Shown here in pieces: positions 21,284 through 31,989 of a stretch of 64,000 nt of DNA (its first letter is position 1; every line of letters begins with the position of its first letter). The position numbers were made by a program, and so were the translations under genes. The stretch lies in NCBI RefSeq assembly GCF_028640845.1, contig NC_080540.1:152651920-152715919 (forward strand), in the 5' to 3' direction. The notes under the pieces were generated by a model. The model made no database searches, was not told the origin of the DNA, and saw only the letters and a list, made by a program, of their open reading frames with translations. This DNA is from Ahaetulla prasina (taxonomy: Eukaryota; Chordata; Lepidosauria; Squamata; Colubridae).

Positions 21284-21340
21284 TCTCTATTCTCTCTCTC
21301 ATCTCTCTCTCTCTCATCTCATCTCTCTCTCATCTATCTC
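21284..21340. repeat. (TC)n/(ATCTC)n microsatellite
   Basis: CTCTCTCATCTCTCTCTC-type alternation over about 55 bp, just upstream of the second family B LINE. Confidence 0.85.
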
Positions 21341-21554
21341 AAAGTGGCAAATATGCTGAATTCTCCCATCTCCATCTCCGTTAGATTCTTTTAGTGGTGG
21401 GATGGCTCTCGAGTCTTTAATTTGTTGTTCACAAAATTATAAAAAGCACGATTGAAATTTGTGCGCAGAAGGTCTTCTTCTTGCTTGGTGTGGTAAATGG
21501 TGCATTCAGTTTTTATTTGGTTGCAAATATTTCTGTAGCGGTTTTTGAAATTAG

Positions 21555-21881
21555 CTACATAGCCCTTTTTGTTTCTTCTCCAGAGGGATTTTTTTTTGGG
21601 GGGGGGATTGCAGCTTTTTTATTGATATGGGTAATTTGTTGTTGTTTTTTTATTTTGGTGGTGGTTTGTGGTATGTAAAGTTTAATGACTCTATTGACTT
21701 CAAGTAGGAAAATTCTATAATGGTCTTCAGCAGTGATACAGGTTGAGAACAGATTTTGCCAGTCAAGAGATGAGAGATCGTTGTTTATAATGTCATAGTT
21801 GGCTTTTTTGAAATTGTAGTTTGGAATACTATTATTATGATGATTTATGTAAGGTCGTATATTGAGACAAAAGTCTATCAT
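21555..21881 (-). pseudogene. Family B LINE, endonuclease/RT linker fragment
   Basis: The 108-codon frame starts MIDFCLNIRPYINHHNNSIP and includes FKKANYDIINNDLSSLDWQN and CITAEDHYRIFLLEVNRVIK, parallel to residues 1-100 of the ORF at 17502-19169. It ends shortly after an A/T-rich lysine-coding stretch where the two copies differ by indels. Confidence 0.8.
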
Positions 21882-22293
21882 GCTGTGGTTGCTGTTGAAA
21901 AAGGGTTCTCTTATTTGTAGTTCATAAATTGAGTTTGTGTTGTTACAGAAGATGAGGTCAAGGCAGTTGTTGAGTCTTGTATTGTTAGTTACTAGCTGTT
22001 CAAGACCTAGGTTTGTAACAGCGTTGTATAGTGTAGTATGGATGGGTTCAGCTGTACATTCATTTCTTATCCAGTTAATAAAAAGTAGATTAAGGTCACC
22101 CAGGAAGATTTATTTTATTTATTTATTTAATCATATTTATATACCGCCCTATCTCCCGAAGGACTCAGGGCGGTTCACAGGCATTTAAAAACATATAAAT
22201 ACAATATAAAAACAATTAAAAAACTTATTCTATAAGCCCGTTAATTAAAATTAAATATAAAAATAAAACCCAGTTAAAACCCAAATTTAAAAT

Positions 22294-22965
22294 CTAGCTC
22301 AGTCCTGCACAATTAAATAAGTATGTTTTAAGCCCGCGGCGAAAGGTCCGAAGGTCCGGAAGCTGACGAAGTCCGGGGGGTAGTTCGTTCCAGAGGGTGG
22401 GAGCCCCCACAGAGAAGGCCCTTCCCCTGGGCGTCGCCAGACGACATTGCCTCGCTGACGGCACCCTGAGGAGACCCTCTCTATGAGAGCGCACGGGTCG
22501 GTGAGAGGTATTCGGTAGCAGTAGGCGGTCCCGTAAATAACCCGGCCCAATGCCATGGAGCGCTTTAAAGGTGGTCACCAAAACCTTGAAGCGCACCCGG
22601 AAGGCCACAGGTAGCCAGTGCAGTCTGCGCAGGATGGGTGTTATACGGGAGCCACGAGGGGCTCCATCTATCACCCGCGCAGCCGCATTCTGGACTAACT
22701 GTAGCCTCCGGATGCCCTTCAAGGGGAGCCCCATGTAGAGAGCATTGCAGTAATCCAGGCGAGACGTCACGAGTGCGTGAGTGACCGTGCATAGGGCATC
22801 CCGGTCCAGAAAGGGGCGCAACTGGCGTACCAGGCGAACCTGGTAGAACGCTCTCCTGGAGACGGCCGTCAAATGATCTTCTAGAGACAGCCGTTCATCC
22901 AGGAGGACGCCTAAGTTGCGAACCCTCTCCATCGGGGCCAATGACTCGCCACCGATGGTCAGCAT
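22294..22965 (-). pseudogene. L2-like RT C-terminal region
   Basis: A 223-codon frame: GGESLAPMERVRNLGVLLDE, VSRRAFYQVRLVRQLRPFLD, SRLDYCNALYMGLPLKGIRR, LQLVQNAAARVIDGAPRG, LRRLHWLPVAFRVRFKVLV, FSVGAPTLWNELPPGLRQ and the natural end LKTYLFNCAGLS. A one-base deletion at the WMPASRYSQLQ position separates it from the catalytic part. Confidence 0.87.
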
Positions 22966-23474
22966 GATTTAGCTGACTGTACCGGGATGCCGCATCCACA
23001 GCCACTCAGTCTTGGCGGGATTGAGCTTGAGCCTGTTTCTCCCCATCCAGACCCGTCGGCCTCCAGACACCGGGACAGCACTTGATAGCCGTTGGGGTGG
23101 TCCGGTGTAGAAAAGTACAGCTGGGTGTCATCCGCATACAGCTGGTACTTCACACCGAAACCACTGATGATCTCACCCAGCGGCTTCATGTAGATGTTAA
23201 ACAGTAGGGGCGAGAGGATCGACCCCTGCGGCACCCCACAAGTGAGGCGCCTCGGGGCCGACCTCTGCCCCCCTGTCAACACCGACTGCGACCGGTCGGA
23301 GAGATAGGAGGAGAACCACCGATAAACGGTGCCTCCCACTCCCAATCCCTCCAACCGGCGCAGCAGGATACCATGGTCGATGGTATCGAAAGCCGCTGAG
23401 AGGTCTAATAGGACCAGGGCAGAGGAACAACCCCTATCCCTGGCCCTCCAGAGATCATCCACCAACGCGACCAA
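22959..23474 (-). pseudogene. L2-like reverse transcriptase catalytic part
   Basis: The frame contains [60 protein letters not shown] and YQLYADDTQLYFS. All catalytic aspartates of an RT palm (AFD and YADD) are therefore intact. After LSRCLEA it loses frame through single-base changes near 23060. The continuation is the separate frame 22294-22965. Confidence 0.87.
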
Positions 23475-23541
23475 AGCCGTCTCCGTGCTGTAACCGGGCC
23501 GGAAGCCGGACTGGAACGGGTCTAGATAGAGGATATGGGCA

Positions 23542-23916
23542 AGAGGTAGCCCATGTTAGCAGTGTGGTTAACATGTTTGCATGAGCGATGTCGTAGTCAG
23601 GGACTCTGTAACATAGTAAGAATCGAAGTGTGATGTTAAGGGACAGGTCGCATACAATAGTTTCAGGAAGAGAAAGTTTATGTGCAACTTGAATATTTTT
23701 TAGATTCAGTGACTTTTTGTAAAAGATTGCCACTCCACCTCCTCTGCGGGTTTCATGATCTGATCGAAAAACATGATACTCTTTGTTTGAAATAATGGAG
23801 TCAGGGAGGGATGAGTTTAGCCATGTTTCACAAACAAATATAATATCAAATGTACCAATGTTTAACAAGAGGATAAATTCAGGCAATTTTTTTACAATGC
23901 TTCTTGCATTTATCAA
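23542..23916 (-). pseudogene. Family B LINE AP-endonuclease, N-terminal part
   Basis: The frame reads INARSIVKKLPEFILLLNIG, FDIIFVCETWLNSSLPDSII, EYHVFRSDHETRRGGGVAIF and SLPETIVCDLSLNITLRFLL. The N-A-R-S, CETWL and RGGG(V/I)AIF motifs define LINE AP-endonucleases, and the E of CETWL is the metal-binding glutamate. The open frame runs on to 23455 into the nested L2 sequence, which is artefactual. Confidence 0.88.
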
Positions 23917-23994
23917 TTTGCATTTAAGATCTGCAGTGTTTGGTGTAGAAGAGGTGTGTGTACCTAGTTTTGAATGATAGTTGGTTGGGGGTTA

Positions 23995-24185
23995 TGTACG
24001 ATGGGTGGTTGGAGGTTGGATGGTTCTTCAACAGTTGGTTGAACAATGGATGGTTGGAGGATCTGTATGATGGATGGTTGGAGGATGGTTGGTTGAGCAA
24101 TGGTTGGTTGAACAATGGATGGTTGACCATTGGATGGTTGGAGGTTTTGCACGGGTGGTTGGAGGTTGGTTGGTTGGTTGAACGA
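23995..24185. repeat. GGTTGGATGGTTGGA-type minisatellite
   Basis: About 190 bp of irregular GGATGGTTGGAGG, GGTTGGTTGAACAAT units. It lies just 5' (minus strand) of the LINE endonuclease frame. All minus frames read as N-H-P/N-Q-P repeats and plus frames as GWL repeats. Whether it is part of the LINE 5' region or a neighbour is unclear. Confidence 0.85.
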
Positions 24186-24214
24186 AGGTCATTAGGGCAG
24201 AGAACTACTGGGTT

Positions 24215-24340
24215 TAACTTTAATAGATGAGAATATTGGTAGCTCAGGGTTGAACTGTGGAGTGTTTACTGTTCTCTGAGCTTGGCTGTTTACTTACCAG
24301 ACTTTTTATTACCCAGCTAGGTAACATCATCAGTGCTCAT
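24215..24340 (-). mobile_element. Penelope-like element end with hammerhead-like motif
   Basis: On the minus strand: CTGATGA, then a TTACC/GGTAA stem, an AATAAAAAGTC stretch, then CCAAGCTCAGAGAAC and AGTTCAACCCTGAGC. The CTGANGA-stem-GAAA layout is the hammerhead ribozyme core, which Penelope-like retroelements are known to carry in their terminal repeats. The GAAA box here has decayed to TAAAA. Confidence 0.5.
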
Positions 24341-24344
24341 ATGC

Positions 24345-24420
24345 TCAACATCAATGATGATGTTACCTAGTTGGGTAATGAAAAGTCTGCAAGCAAACAA
24401 CCAAGCTCACAGATCATACA
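24345..24420 (+). mobile_element. Second, head-to-head Penelope-like motif
   Basis: Plus strand: ATGATGA, TTACCTAGTTGGGTAA (stem-loop), TGAAAAGTCTGC, then CAACCAAGCTCACAG. It is an inverted copy of the motif just upstream, separated by about 13 bp. It keeps GAAA but has A for the first C of CTGATGA. Confidence 0.5.
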
Positions 24421-25838
24421 ATTTAGGTTTATGACAAAATAATAAGCTAATCTGAATCCTCAGGAATAGAATATGTGCCTGTTGGATTTCAGTAATATGG
24501 CTGTTGGCCATTCCTTGACTGGAGGATATATGCAGTATCCTATCATCAAAGGAAATGGATTAAGTGGGCCTCAGCTTATTTCAAGCAGAGGTGCAATTAT
24601 TCTAAAATGTGTTGGAATCCATGCAGCTTTAGGGTGAAACTGGGCCTTGAGCTTAGGTGGAAAGGATTAGTTTTAGTCTGAATATTAATGATTCCTATAT
24701 ATAGTTTTGAAAATTATAATGTTCATAATTTGGTATTGGTAAGAGAGTCTTAGTTGTCTCATATATTTTAGAGCTTAAACTGCTTCAGTGCAGTGCAATT
24801 TTTTAATTGTTATCTTATACATCTATTAATATTTATCAAGACCTTATATTTTATGTTGCATCTTTCTTCTGTGCAATATTAAATTTTAATATCATTAGAC
24901 ATTTGTGATAGTAATGCTAATATTTTAGTCATTCTTTACACTTTATTGATGAAGTTACCAGCTGTAAATTTTGCTGGCTGTAAGTTTTATGGTTTTGTAT
25001 TATCTTGTGCTGCTCTGTGATTGAAAATAAAGGAAGTGATATTTATTATTAACAACCGGCATTTATTGGGACACCCAACTAAGCCAGATCAATCCTGGAG
25101 AGAAGACTTCTAGGGAATCCTAGGGCTTTACTTTAAATTGGGAAGGGAAAAAAAAAACTCAGAAGAAGGAAGTGACAAACACTTTTTTACTGTTGCCAAG
25201 TAAACTCCATGACGGTATTAGAAGCTGGGACTGATTCAAAGGAGACTTTACCTTACAATTGTAATGTCAAGAATTCATCTTTTAATGCAAAGTCCTTTTA
25301 ATATTTAACACAAAAGAAAAACGATTGTATTAGATAAATCAAGCATGATGCATAGAAGGGAGCCAATGTATTATAATGGTTCAGATGCTGGCGATGGACC
25401 AAGGGAATACACAACCCACTCGATTATGGAGCTCATTGGTTGACTTTGGGCCAATGGCTCTCCCAAAACAATCTATGTTCATGAGGTTGTAATGGTGAGG
25501 ATAAAATTAGGGAGGCTCCTCCCAAGTAAGTTGCCTTCAAAGAAGAGATGGGCTGTAAATGCAACAAATAAATAAGCAGATACATTTTAAAAGGCAATCC
25601 TTTGAAATTATGAATATATAAGTATGTGTTTGTGTATCTCTCCCTCTTCTTTCTTAATTGGATCATGTACCACTTTACAGGGAACGTTGATAGGTTTTCT
25701 GACATTCTATTTCAATGGTTCTTGGGAAGAGCCACCTTTAACTATGTAATTAAAAAAATACTTTGATTAACACATTGAGGCTAGGAATTATGCCTGGTAT
25801 ATTTTCTTGTCTAATATGAAGGAAGAGGTTGTACTTCC
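24421..25838. other. Anonymous A/T-rich sequence
   Basis: No recognised element or gene in about 1.4 kb. Confidence 0.5.
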
Positions 25839-25846
25839 ATCTCAGT

Positions 25847-26080
25847 CAATGGTGAAATCCAAATTTTTTTACTACCAGTTCTGTGGGCATAGCTTGATGG
25901 GCATGGTGTGACTTGGTGGGCGTGGCTTGGTGGTCATGGCAGGGGAAGGATACTGCAAAATCTCCATTCCCACCCCACTCTGGGGCCAGCCAGATGTGGT
26001 ATTTGTCGGTTCTCCGAACTACTCAACATTTCTACTACCAGTTCTCCAGAACCTGTCAGAGGCTGCTAGATTTCACCCCA
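25847..26080. mobile_element. Non-autonomous hAT element (family D)
   Basis: It starts CAATGGTGAAATCCAAATTT and ends GCTAGATTTCACCCCA. It is flanked by the exact 8-bp repeat ATCTCAGT (25839-25846 and 26081-26088). The interior has GGGGAAGGATACTGCAAAAT and CCACTCTGGGGCCAGCCAG like the other family D copies. Overlapping 75-99 codon frames are incidental. Confidence 0.87.
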
Positions 26081-26088
26081 ATCTCAGT

Positions 26089-27385
26089 TCTTCTACAGAA
26101 CATTTCAACCTTCCATACTGCTCACAATGCAGAAGGTTGAAAATATTGGGAAGGGTTGTTTTTCCCAACGAGACCACTGTGCTCTTCCAGCATGATAGAG
26201 ATTTGACATCTCTGTTTCCTGAGTAAAAAAAATAAGGCTTTTCAGATTCACCTGTGAAATCTACACAGTCAAAGAGAAGATCCTTGCAATTCTTTGGATG
26301 CAAGATGACATCTGGATAGAATGAGAGAAAAGAATGAAGGTCTGAAATAATTGCTTGCCAGATAAATCTTAAAAATTGCTTTTCTAATAAATCAGAAAAA
26401 AAAACCTTGTACAGCTGTTGTGGCATTCCATGACAGTTCCGATTCTTCTAATGCTTAGACCCGAATTGTGTAAAACATAAAAATATTTATGACACAATGG
26501 TACATTAGCCTCTTCCCAACCTGGTGCTTTCCAGATTTGTTGAGATTCATCTCTCGTTTTGTCTGACCGTTGGTCATGCTGCCTTAAACTGACAGGATCT
26601 CAGTTCCAAATGACTGGAGAGCATCATGCTAAAGCAATCTGCAATACTCTTTCTAAAACAGTAAATTGTGCCCTAGCTATTGCTTTTTCTCATATACGCA
26701 AGAACATTTCTCACTTTCTTACATTCATACATCCCTTTTTTTCCACAACACAAATCACTGCAATAGATAGGTGCTCCTCTGTGATCTCCTTTTCAAACAG
26801 TGTGGAGACTAGAACTTTATAACTTCAGCAGGGCTGCTGTTTCATGTGGTTTTACACCATTTACGTGTTACTTGCTTCCAAAACTCTTGCAACCAAACCA
26901 GGGGGGAAAATAGTAACCATTCAGTGGCTCATTATTTCCAGGCCCTTGGACAAACCTGTAAAATTAATCAGGTGGCAAAGTTTCCCTGTATGAGTTGTCC
27001 CAAACAAGAGAATTCATCACATTTCAGTAGGAAATGTCAAAAATAAAGATACATGTATTTATTTCTGGAGAGAGACAAAAAGAGCAAGAGTGTTAATGGA
27101 AATCCTTCAAAACATTTTGGCATTACAATTAAAAAAATTGGGGGTTTAAAATACTCTTCCAATACATTAATATTTGATGTAGCAATGGATGTATCAAATT
27201 GATTGGAACTGTAAGACTGCTGTAGACTATCTTGATGGCACTGTTTGAGTAGTCAGGTGGTTTTCCTTTACTGTAAAATGGTAAAAAATGTAACCCCCTC
27301 CCCAAAATAGTTTCAAAGAGGAAAAGAATACTAAAGATGTCTGGGAATTTTGGAATGCACTGTGATCAAGAGTGAGGATGGGATT
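26089..27385. other. Anonymous sequence
   Basis: No element or gene recognised; the 60-117 codon frames on both strands (for example minus 26073-26426, which begins inside the hAT element) have no support. Confidence 0.5.
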
Positions 27386-27387
27386 GT

Positions 27388-27548
27388 TGGGAAGGGGAGG
27401 GGAAGGGGAAAGGGGAGAGGAGAGGAGGGGAGAGGAGAGGAGACGAGAGGGGTGAGGGGAGGAGAGGGGGAGGGGAGAGAAGAGGAGAGGAGAGGAGAGG
27501 AGGAGAGAAGAGGAGGGGAGGGGAGAGGAGGGGAGGAGAGGAGAAGAA
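27388..27548. repeat. G-rich polypurine tract with G4 motif
   Basis: About 160 bp of almost only A and G on the plus strand (GGGGA, GAGGA units). Near 27394-27415 four G4 runs are separated by 1-3 A, a canonical G-quadruplex pattern. The plus frame (GEEGRG...) and minus frame (LPSP, SSPL) are repeat translations. Confidence 0.92.
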
Positions 27549-28287
27549 AATTTATATTGGCAAATAGAAGTAAAAATGAAAATGGTAGTCTAGGGTCTTG
27601 GATATGCAGGTTGAATCCACTCTCAACTATGAAAATCCGCTCAGTGACCTTGGTCATGTCATTATCTCTCAACTTAATTTATAGAATGGAGGTCTCTAGG
27701 AAGAGGCTCTGAGAGTAAAATTATAGGGAGAATTTCTATGGAAACTTCTTTTGGATTGTTAGGGTTCCAATCTAGCAAGTAGATAAATAAATGAAAACCC
27801 TGACTCATTTTTAATATAAAATAAATCGATCCTCTAAAAACTGGGAAACACTTCTTCACTCCCATTACAACTATATCAAGGTTTCATGTCCATTTGCCTT
27901 TATGTTCCCCCCGCCCTGTTTCTTTTAGTCCTGTGCTGACATGAATTAGTTTAACATTATATTTGAAATACAGGAAGCAGTTCATGCAAAATGCCACCAT
28001 GCTGAATAAAATATTTTGTGTGCCTCATCTTCATGTCGTGTATTACTTGCATTAATGTTATGTTTCTTCTGCAAAAGGCTTTTAAGTGAAACACTTCTGC
28101 TGTAATACTATGTTTCTTACCTCTTCCTGAAGTCAGATAACAGTAACTAAATACATCAGATACATCTGATCTCCATACTCCTCAAACCATAAGGAGATGG
28201 TTATTTCGTTATTTAGCGAGGGAAATTTTCTGGATCATAGATTAAGACAGAGCTTACATATAAAATGGAGAAGAATTGGTCGCCATG
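27549..28287. other. Anonymous sequence
   Basis: No element or gene recognised. Confidence 0.5.
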
Positions 28288-28756
28288 ATGTAAAAAAGAT
28301 GCTGAGACTCTAGAAAGAGTGCAGAGAAGAGCAACAAAGATGATTAGGGGACTGGAGGCTAAAACATATGAAGAACGGTTGCAGGAACTTGTATGCCTCG
28401 TTTAATGAAAAGAAGGACTAGGGGAGACATGATAGCAGTGTTCCAATATCTCAGGGGTTGCCATAAAGAAGAGGGAGTCAAACTATTCTCCAAAGCACCT
28501 GAGGGTAGAACAAGAAGCAATGGCTGGAAACTAATCAAGGAGAGAAGCAACCTAGAACTAAGGAGAAATTTCCTGACAGTTAGAACAATTAATCAGTGGA
28601 ACAACTTGCCTGCAGAAGTTGTGAATGCTCCAACACTGGAAATTTTTAGGAAAATGTTGGATAGCCATTTGTCTGAAATGGTGTAGGGTTTCCTGCCTGG
28701 GCAGGGGGTTGGACTAGAAGACCTCCAAGGTCCCTTCGAACTCTGTTATTATGTTA
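28288..28756 (+). mobile_element. CR1 LINE 3' end, ~470 bp
   Basis: The C-terminal codons and 3' end of CR1: RRTRGDMIAVFQYLRGCHKE, NLELRRNFLTVRTINQWNNL, PAEVVNAPTLEIFRKMLDSH, then GGGTTGGACTAGAAGACCTC and TTCGAACTCTGTTATTATG. The 97-codon frame 28393-28686 is the end of the CR1 ORF. The element ends without an expanded microsatellite. Confidence 0.88.
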
Positions 28757-29250
28757 CGTTAATCAGTGGCTTAAAGCTAAGACATATAAAATATGTCGCA
28801 ACACATCCAAGCTCTTTAAAAAAATGTGGATTATAAACTTAACCAGCTAAAAGGGTTACCATACAAATTACTTCTAGATTTCAAGATATGAAAGGCAAGG
28901 TCAGCTCAAAATTATGAATTTCCAGAGCCATAAAAGTTGATTTCTGCAGCACACATACTAGTTAAGATAGCCACCTAATAATTTCTCTAGGTAATTTCTC
29001 CATTTGACTTTCTGCAAATAAAGATATGAGGAGGAAAGCTGGGAAACTTTATGAGGAGGATTGCCACTCAGACAATTACATGAAGGTTGCTGAGATTTTT
29101 AAAGCAAGCATTCCAGAAAAAAAAGGGGGGGGTGAGTTCCATTTGGATAAATATGAAACAATTGGCTTGATATTTCATCCATCATCCAATGCAGAGATCT
29201 GACTAACTGACTTGCTTGTAAAGATTTGATTCAATATACAAACAGTAAAA
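28757..29250. other. Anonymous sequence
   Basis: No element or gene recognised. Confidence 0.5.
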
Positions 29251-29410
29251 AAATAGTTAATAAATAAATAAATAAATAAATAACCCTCCCAGCAACAATC
29301 AGTCAATCCATAAGCCACTTGATGGGCCCCATTGCAGTCCTATTGGCAAACCAGGTCTTCAAGGCCTTGCGAAATAGTGTCAAAGTGTGGGCCAATCTAA
29401 TTTTTTTTAA
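29251..29410 (-). mobile_element. Possible LINE 3' end with (TTTA)n tail
   Basis: An (AATA)n run at 29254-29282 is followed by sequence that resembles a minus-oriented LINE 3' region, with CAAACCAGGTCTTCAAGGCC echoing the FK-xLKTWF coding end of L2-like elements. Identity is weak. Confidence 0.35.
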
Positions 29411-29614
29411 TATATTCCTAAAGTCGGGTTAATATCTCATGGGAAAATATAGAGCACAGCAATCACTTTACCCAGACTTTTTTTAAAAATAAAAATCCTT
29501 CGGACTGGCAAAAGAAATGGAATTTATGCATGCAAAAGGAGAACGGATAGTTGGCAACAAAATTAAACAGGATTAAGGTGTCACCATATCACGGGTTGCT
29601 GCGTATCTACTGTA

Positions 29615-29662
29615 TTCATGCTGCAATAGATACCAGTTTTCTGGTATCTACTGCAGCATGAA
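29615..29662. repeat. Hairpin with 21-bp arms
   Basis: TTCATGCTGCAATAGATACC (from 29615) and GGTATCTACTGCAGCATGAA (to 29662) pair with one mismatch around a 6-nt loop GTTTTC. Confidence 0.85.
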
Positions 29663-29699
29663 GAAAACCACAGTTGTCCTGTCCAATATGGCCAGAAAA

Positions 29700-29731
29700 T
29701 TATTTTATTTATTTATTTATTTATTTATTTT

Positions 29732-29767
<36 letters not shown>

Positions 29768-30234
29768 TTTTATTTCGTCAAGCGTATATTTGATAACAGA
29801 TACAAGTGTAAACGTAATTATGAATACATGAAATGGATACAAATAAAGGAAACATTAGGACAGGGACTGTAGGTATGCTGATGCTCTTAAGCACGCCCCT
29901 TACAGACCTCTTAGGAATGGGGTGAGGTCGACAATAGACAGTCTTTGGTTAAAGCTTTGGGACTTTGGGGAAGAAACTAGAGAGTCAGGTAGTGCATTCC
30001 AGGCATTGACAACTCTGTTACTGAAGTTGTATTTTCTGCAATCAAGTTTGGATCGGTTTACCATGAGTTTGTATCTATTGTGGGTTCTTGTATTGTTTTG
30101 GTTGAAGCTGAAGTATTCATTGGCTGGTAGGACATTGTAGCAGATGATTTTTTGTACTACATTTAGGTCAGACTGAAGACGGTGAAGTTCTAAGTTGTCT
30201 AAGCCCAAAATTTTAAAAGTTCAAGTCTGGTGGT
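29700..30234 (-). mobile_element. CR1-like LINE (family B) 3' end
   Basis: Minus-strand C-terminus: TRL...LGLDNLELHRLQSDLNV, VQKIICYNVLPANEYFSFNQ, NRVVNAWNALPDSLVSSPKS, LSIVDLTPFLRGL. This is followed by the UTR and a (TTTA)n tail at 29700-29774. The 102-codon frame 29900-30208 is the open part. It differs from the 16.8 kb copy at many residues, so it is a different, probably older subfamily. Confidence 0.87.
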
Positions 30235-30664
30235 GAAATATCTCCCTCTCCCTCTCTCCCCCCATCCCTTCAGGGGTGTGTGTGTGTTCTGCTGATGGCT
30301 GAAATGAAGTACATTTTTGGTCATTTTAACAAACGGGGAAATACTGGTGGAAATTTAATCAATACTTGCATTTCTGTTCAATCCTTTGGGCCCCCGCCGT
30401 TTCTTTCACATTGTTAATTAGGCTGATCAGAGCAAGCTGTTTGCTGAATGCAACAAAATCTCTGTTTAGTTTGTTGAGAAGGGAAGGAACCAACCAACCA
30501 ACCAAACGGAAGTGATGCATATTAACAAGTTTATTTTAGACCATTTTTGTTCCCTCTGATGATCCATTGGCACTTGGAAGACTAATTGAAGAAGTGTCTT
30601 CGTAAGTAAGCATCTCCTTAGGCTTTGCAGGATGTGGCTTTATAGTGTCAAAAAAAAAAAAGCT
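30235..30664. other. Anonymous sequence
   Basis: A C/T-rich start (CTCCCTCTCCCTCTCTCCCC) and a short (GT)n, otherwise nothing recognised. Confidence 0.5.
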
Positions 30665-31165
30665 GGAGAAAGTCACCGGGATATTTACGGGACCACCTGC
30701 TGCTGCCAGTTCCCTCCCATTGTCCGGTGCGTCCAGTGCGCTCTCACAGGGAGGGCCTCCTTAGGGTGCCGTCAGCCAACCAATGTCGGCTGGCAGCCCC
30801 CAGGGGAAGAGCTTTCTCTGTGGGGACCCCGGCTCTGTGGAACGAGCTGCCGGTGGGACTCTGTCTTCTCCCTGATCTTAGGACCTTTAAATGCGAGCTC
30901 AAGACTTTCTTTTTTCACCAAGCGGGGCTGGCCTGACTGATTGATTTTAATATTTGGGGTTTTTAGCGGGTTTCTTAACAGGGTTTTTTATCTTTTATAT
31001 TTTACCTAATAGTTTTAAGCATACAGCAGTCTAATTAGATTTTTAACTTTGTTATGATATTTTAAATGGTTTTTGGATTATTGTCGTTTTACTTGCTGAA
31101 CACCGCCCTGAGTCTTCGGAGAAGGGCGGTATAAAAATGTGAATAAATAAATAAATAAATAATTC
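30665..31165 (+). mobile_element. L2-like LINE (family C) 3' end
   Basis: Codes VRSHREGLLRVPSANQCRLA, FSVGTPALWNELPVGLCLLP and DLRTFKCELKTFFFHQAGLA, then an A/T-rich UTR, the CCGCCCTGAGTCTTCGGAG terminal hairpin and an (AATA)n tail. It is diverged from the 22 kb and 44 kb copies. The open frame 30727-30936 is the natural C-terminus. Confidence 0.87.
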
Positions 31166-31261
31166 AGGTAGCCGTCTGTTGTGAATGAATGCAGTTTGAT
31201 CTTTGGATAAGAAAGGTTGAATAGCTTGTACACCCTGGATAAAAAATTGGTCTTAATTCAC

Positions 31262-31318
31262 TTCTGTGTGAACTCTGGGACTTGAAGCACACACATCTTA
31301 AAGTTGCCAAGATAGAGA
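31262..31318. mobile_element. hAT MITE remnant
   Basis: AACTCTGGGACTTGAAGCAC...CATCTTAAAGTTGCCAAG corresponds to one arm of the palindromic hAT MITEs at 16065 and 35771. The other arm is lost. Confidence 0.5.
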
Positions 31319-31985
31319 AACATTGATATAAATGCATTAAGAAAGGACTAAGGACGGTTCAAGACAATTTTTTTTTTTTGCCTGAAGCAAAGAAAATGTC
31401 CTCCCATTTCATGTGCAAAAGCTGATTGAAGTAGCTGTAGAATTTTTCTGCAATGGTGAGTTGCAACACAGGGTCCTCTTCTACACCTAAAGACATCAGG
31501 ATAATATGGAAAGCATAAAGCAAGTCATGTGGCACACTTGTTTGATTACATGTTGATTATAAGGTACCATAATCAGTTCAATAATTGGTGGTTTCCATGA
31601 AACAAAAAATAATAATTTTAAAACATCCCCAGGAAGCATAAAAAGGTGAAAAGAGATGAAAAGTGTGAGCAGCTCTGCAAATCTAAACAAACAAATAAAG
31701 AATCCAAATAATAAAATAAAAGATATCCTGTCTCATTAGAATGCTCTCTAAAAGCTCAGCCTTCAGCAGGTAATCAGGAGGAAGGCCAAATTTAATGTCA
31801 CTGGGACAGTTTTCCAGAAAAAGTCCATGGCTGTCAAAAAGCAACAGCCCTGAGCCTCACCTTCTTTTACTGAGAACTAGGAGTAGCAGTCCCTGGATTA
31901 AGAAGGCACTCCACTCCTAACTCTATCTTTAACCCAAATTTGTATGTACAGTAAGTTGGAATCTGGACTTACAAATGGACCACCT
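31319..31985. other. Anonymous sequence
   Basis: No element or gene recognised. Confidence 0.5.
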
Positions 31986-31989
31986 CTTA

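Larger units (their letters stand above)
22109..23532 (-). mobile_element. L2-like LINE (family C) nested in family B endonuclease
   Basis: A 5'-truncated L2-like element on the minus strand, starting at [16 protein letters not shown] and running to the CCGCCCTGAGTCCTTCGGGAG terminal hairpin and an (AAAT)n tail at 22109-22140. It interrupts the family B endonuclease between DIAHANMLTTLL and FLGDLNL. Its RT is better preserved than that of the other L2-like copies here. Confidence 0.9.
21370..23990 (-). mobile_element. Second family B LINE, split by an L2 insertion
   Basis: The segments 21370-22108 and 23533-23990 are consecutive parts of one minus-strand family B element. The latter gives the N-terminal endonuclease and the former the rest of the endonuclease and the linker before the reverse transcriptase (MIDFCLNIRPYINHHNNSIP). 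They are separated by the L2 copy 22109-23532. The segment 21370-22108 is closely similar to 18650-19400 of the neighbouring copy. The reverse transcriptase and 3' end are missing here. Confidence 0.85.
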
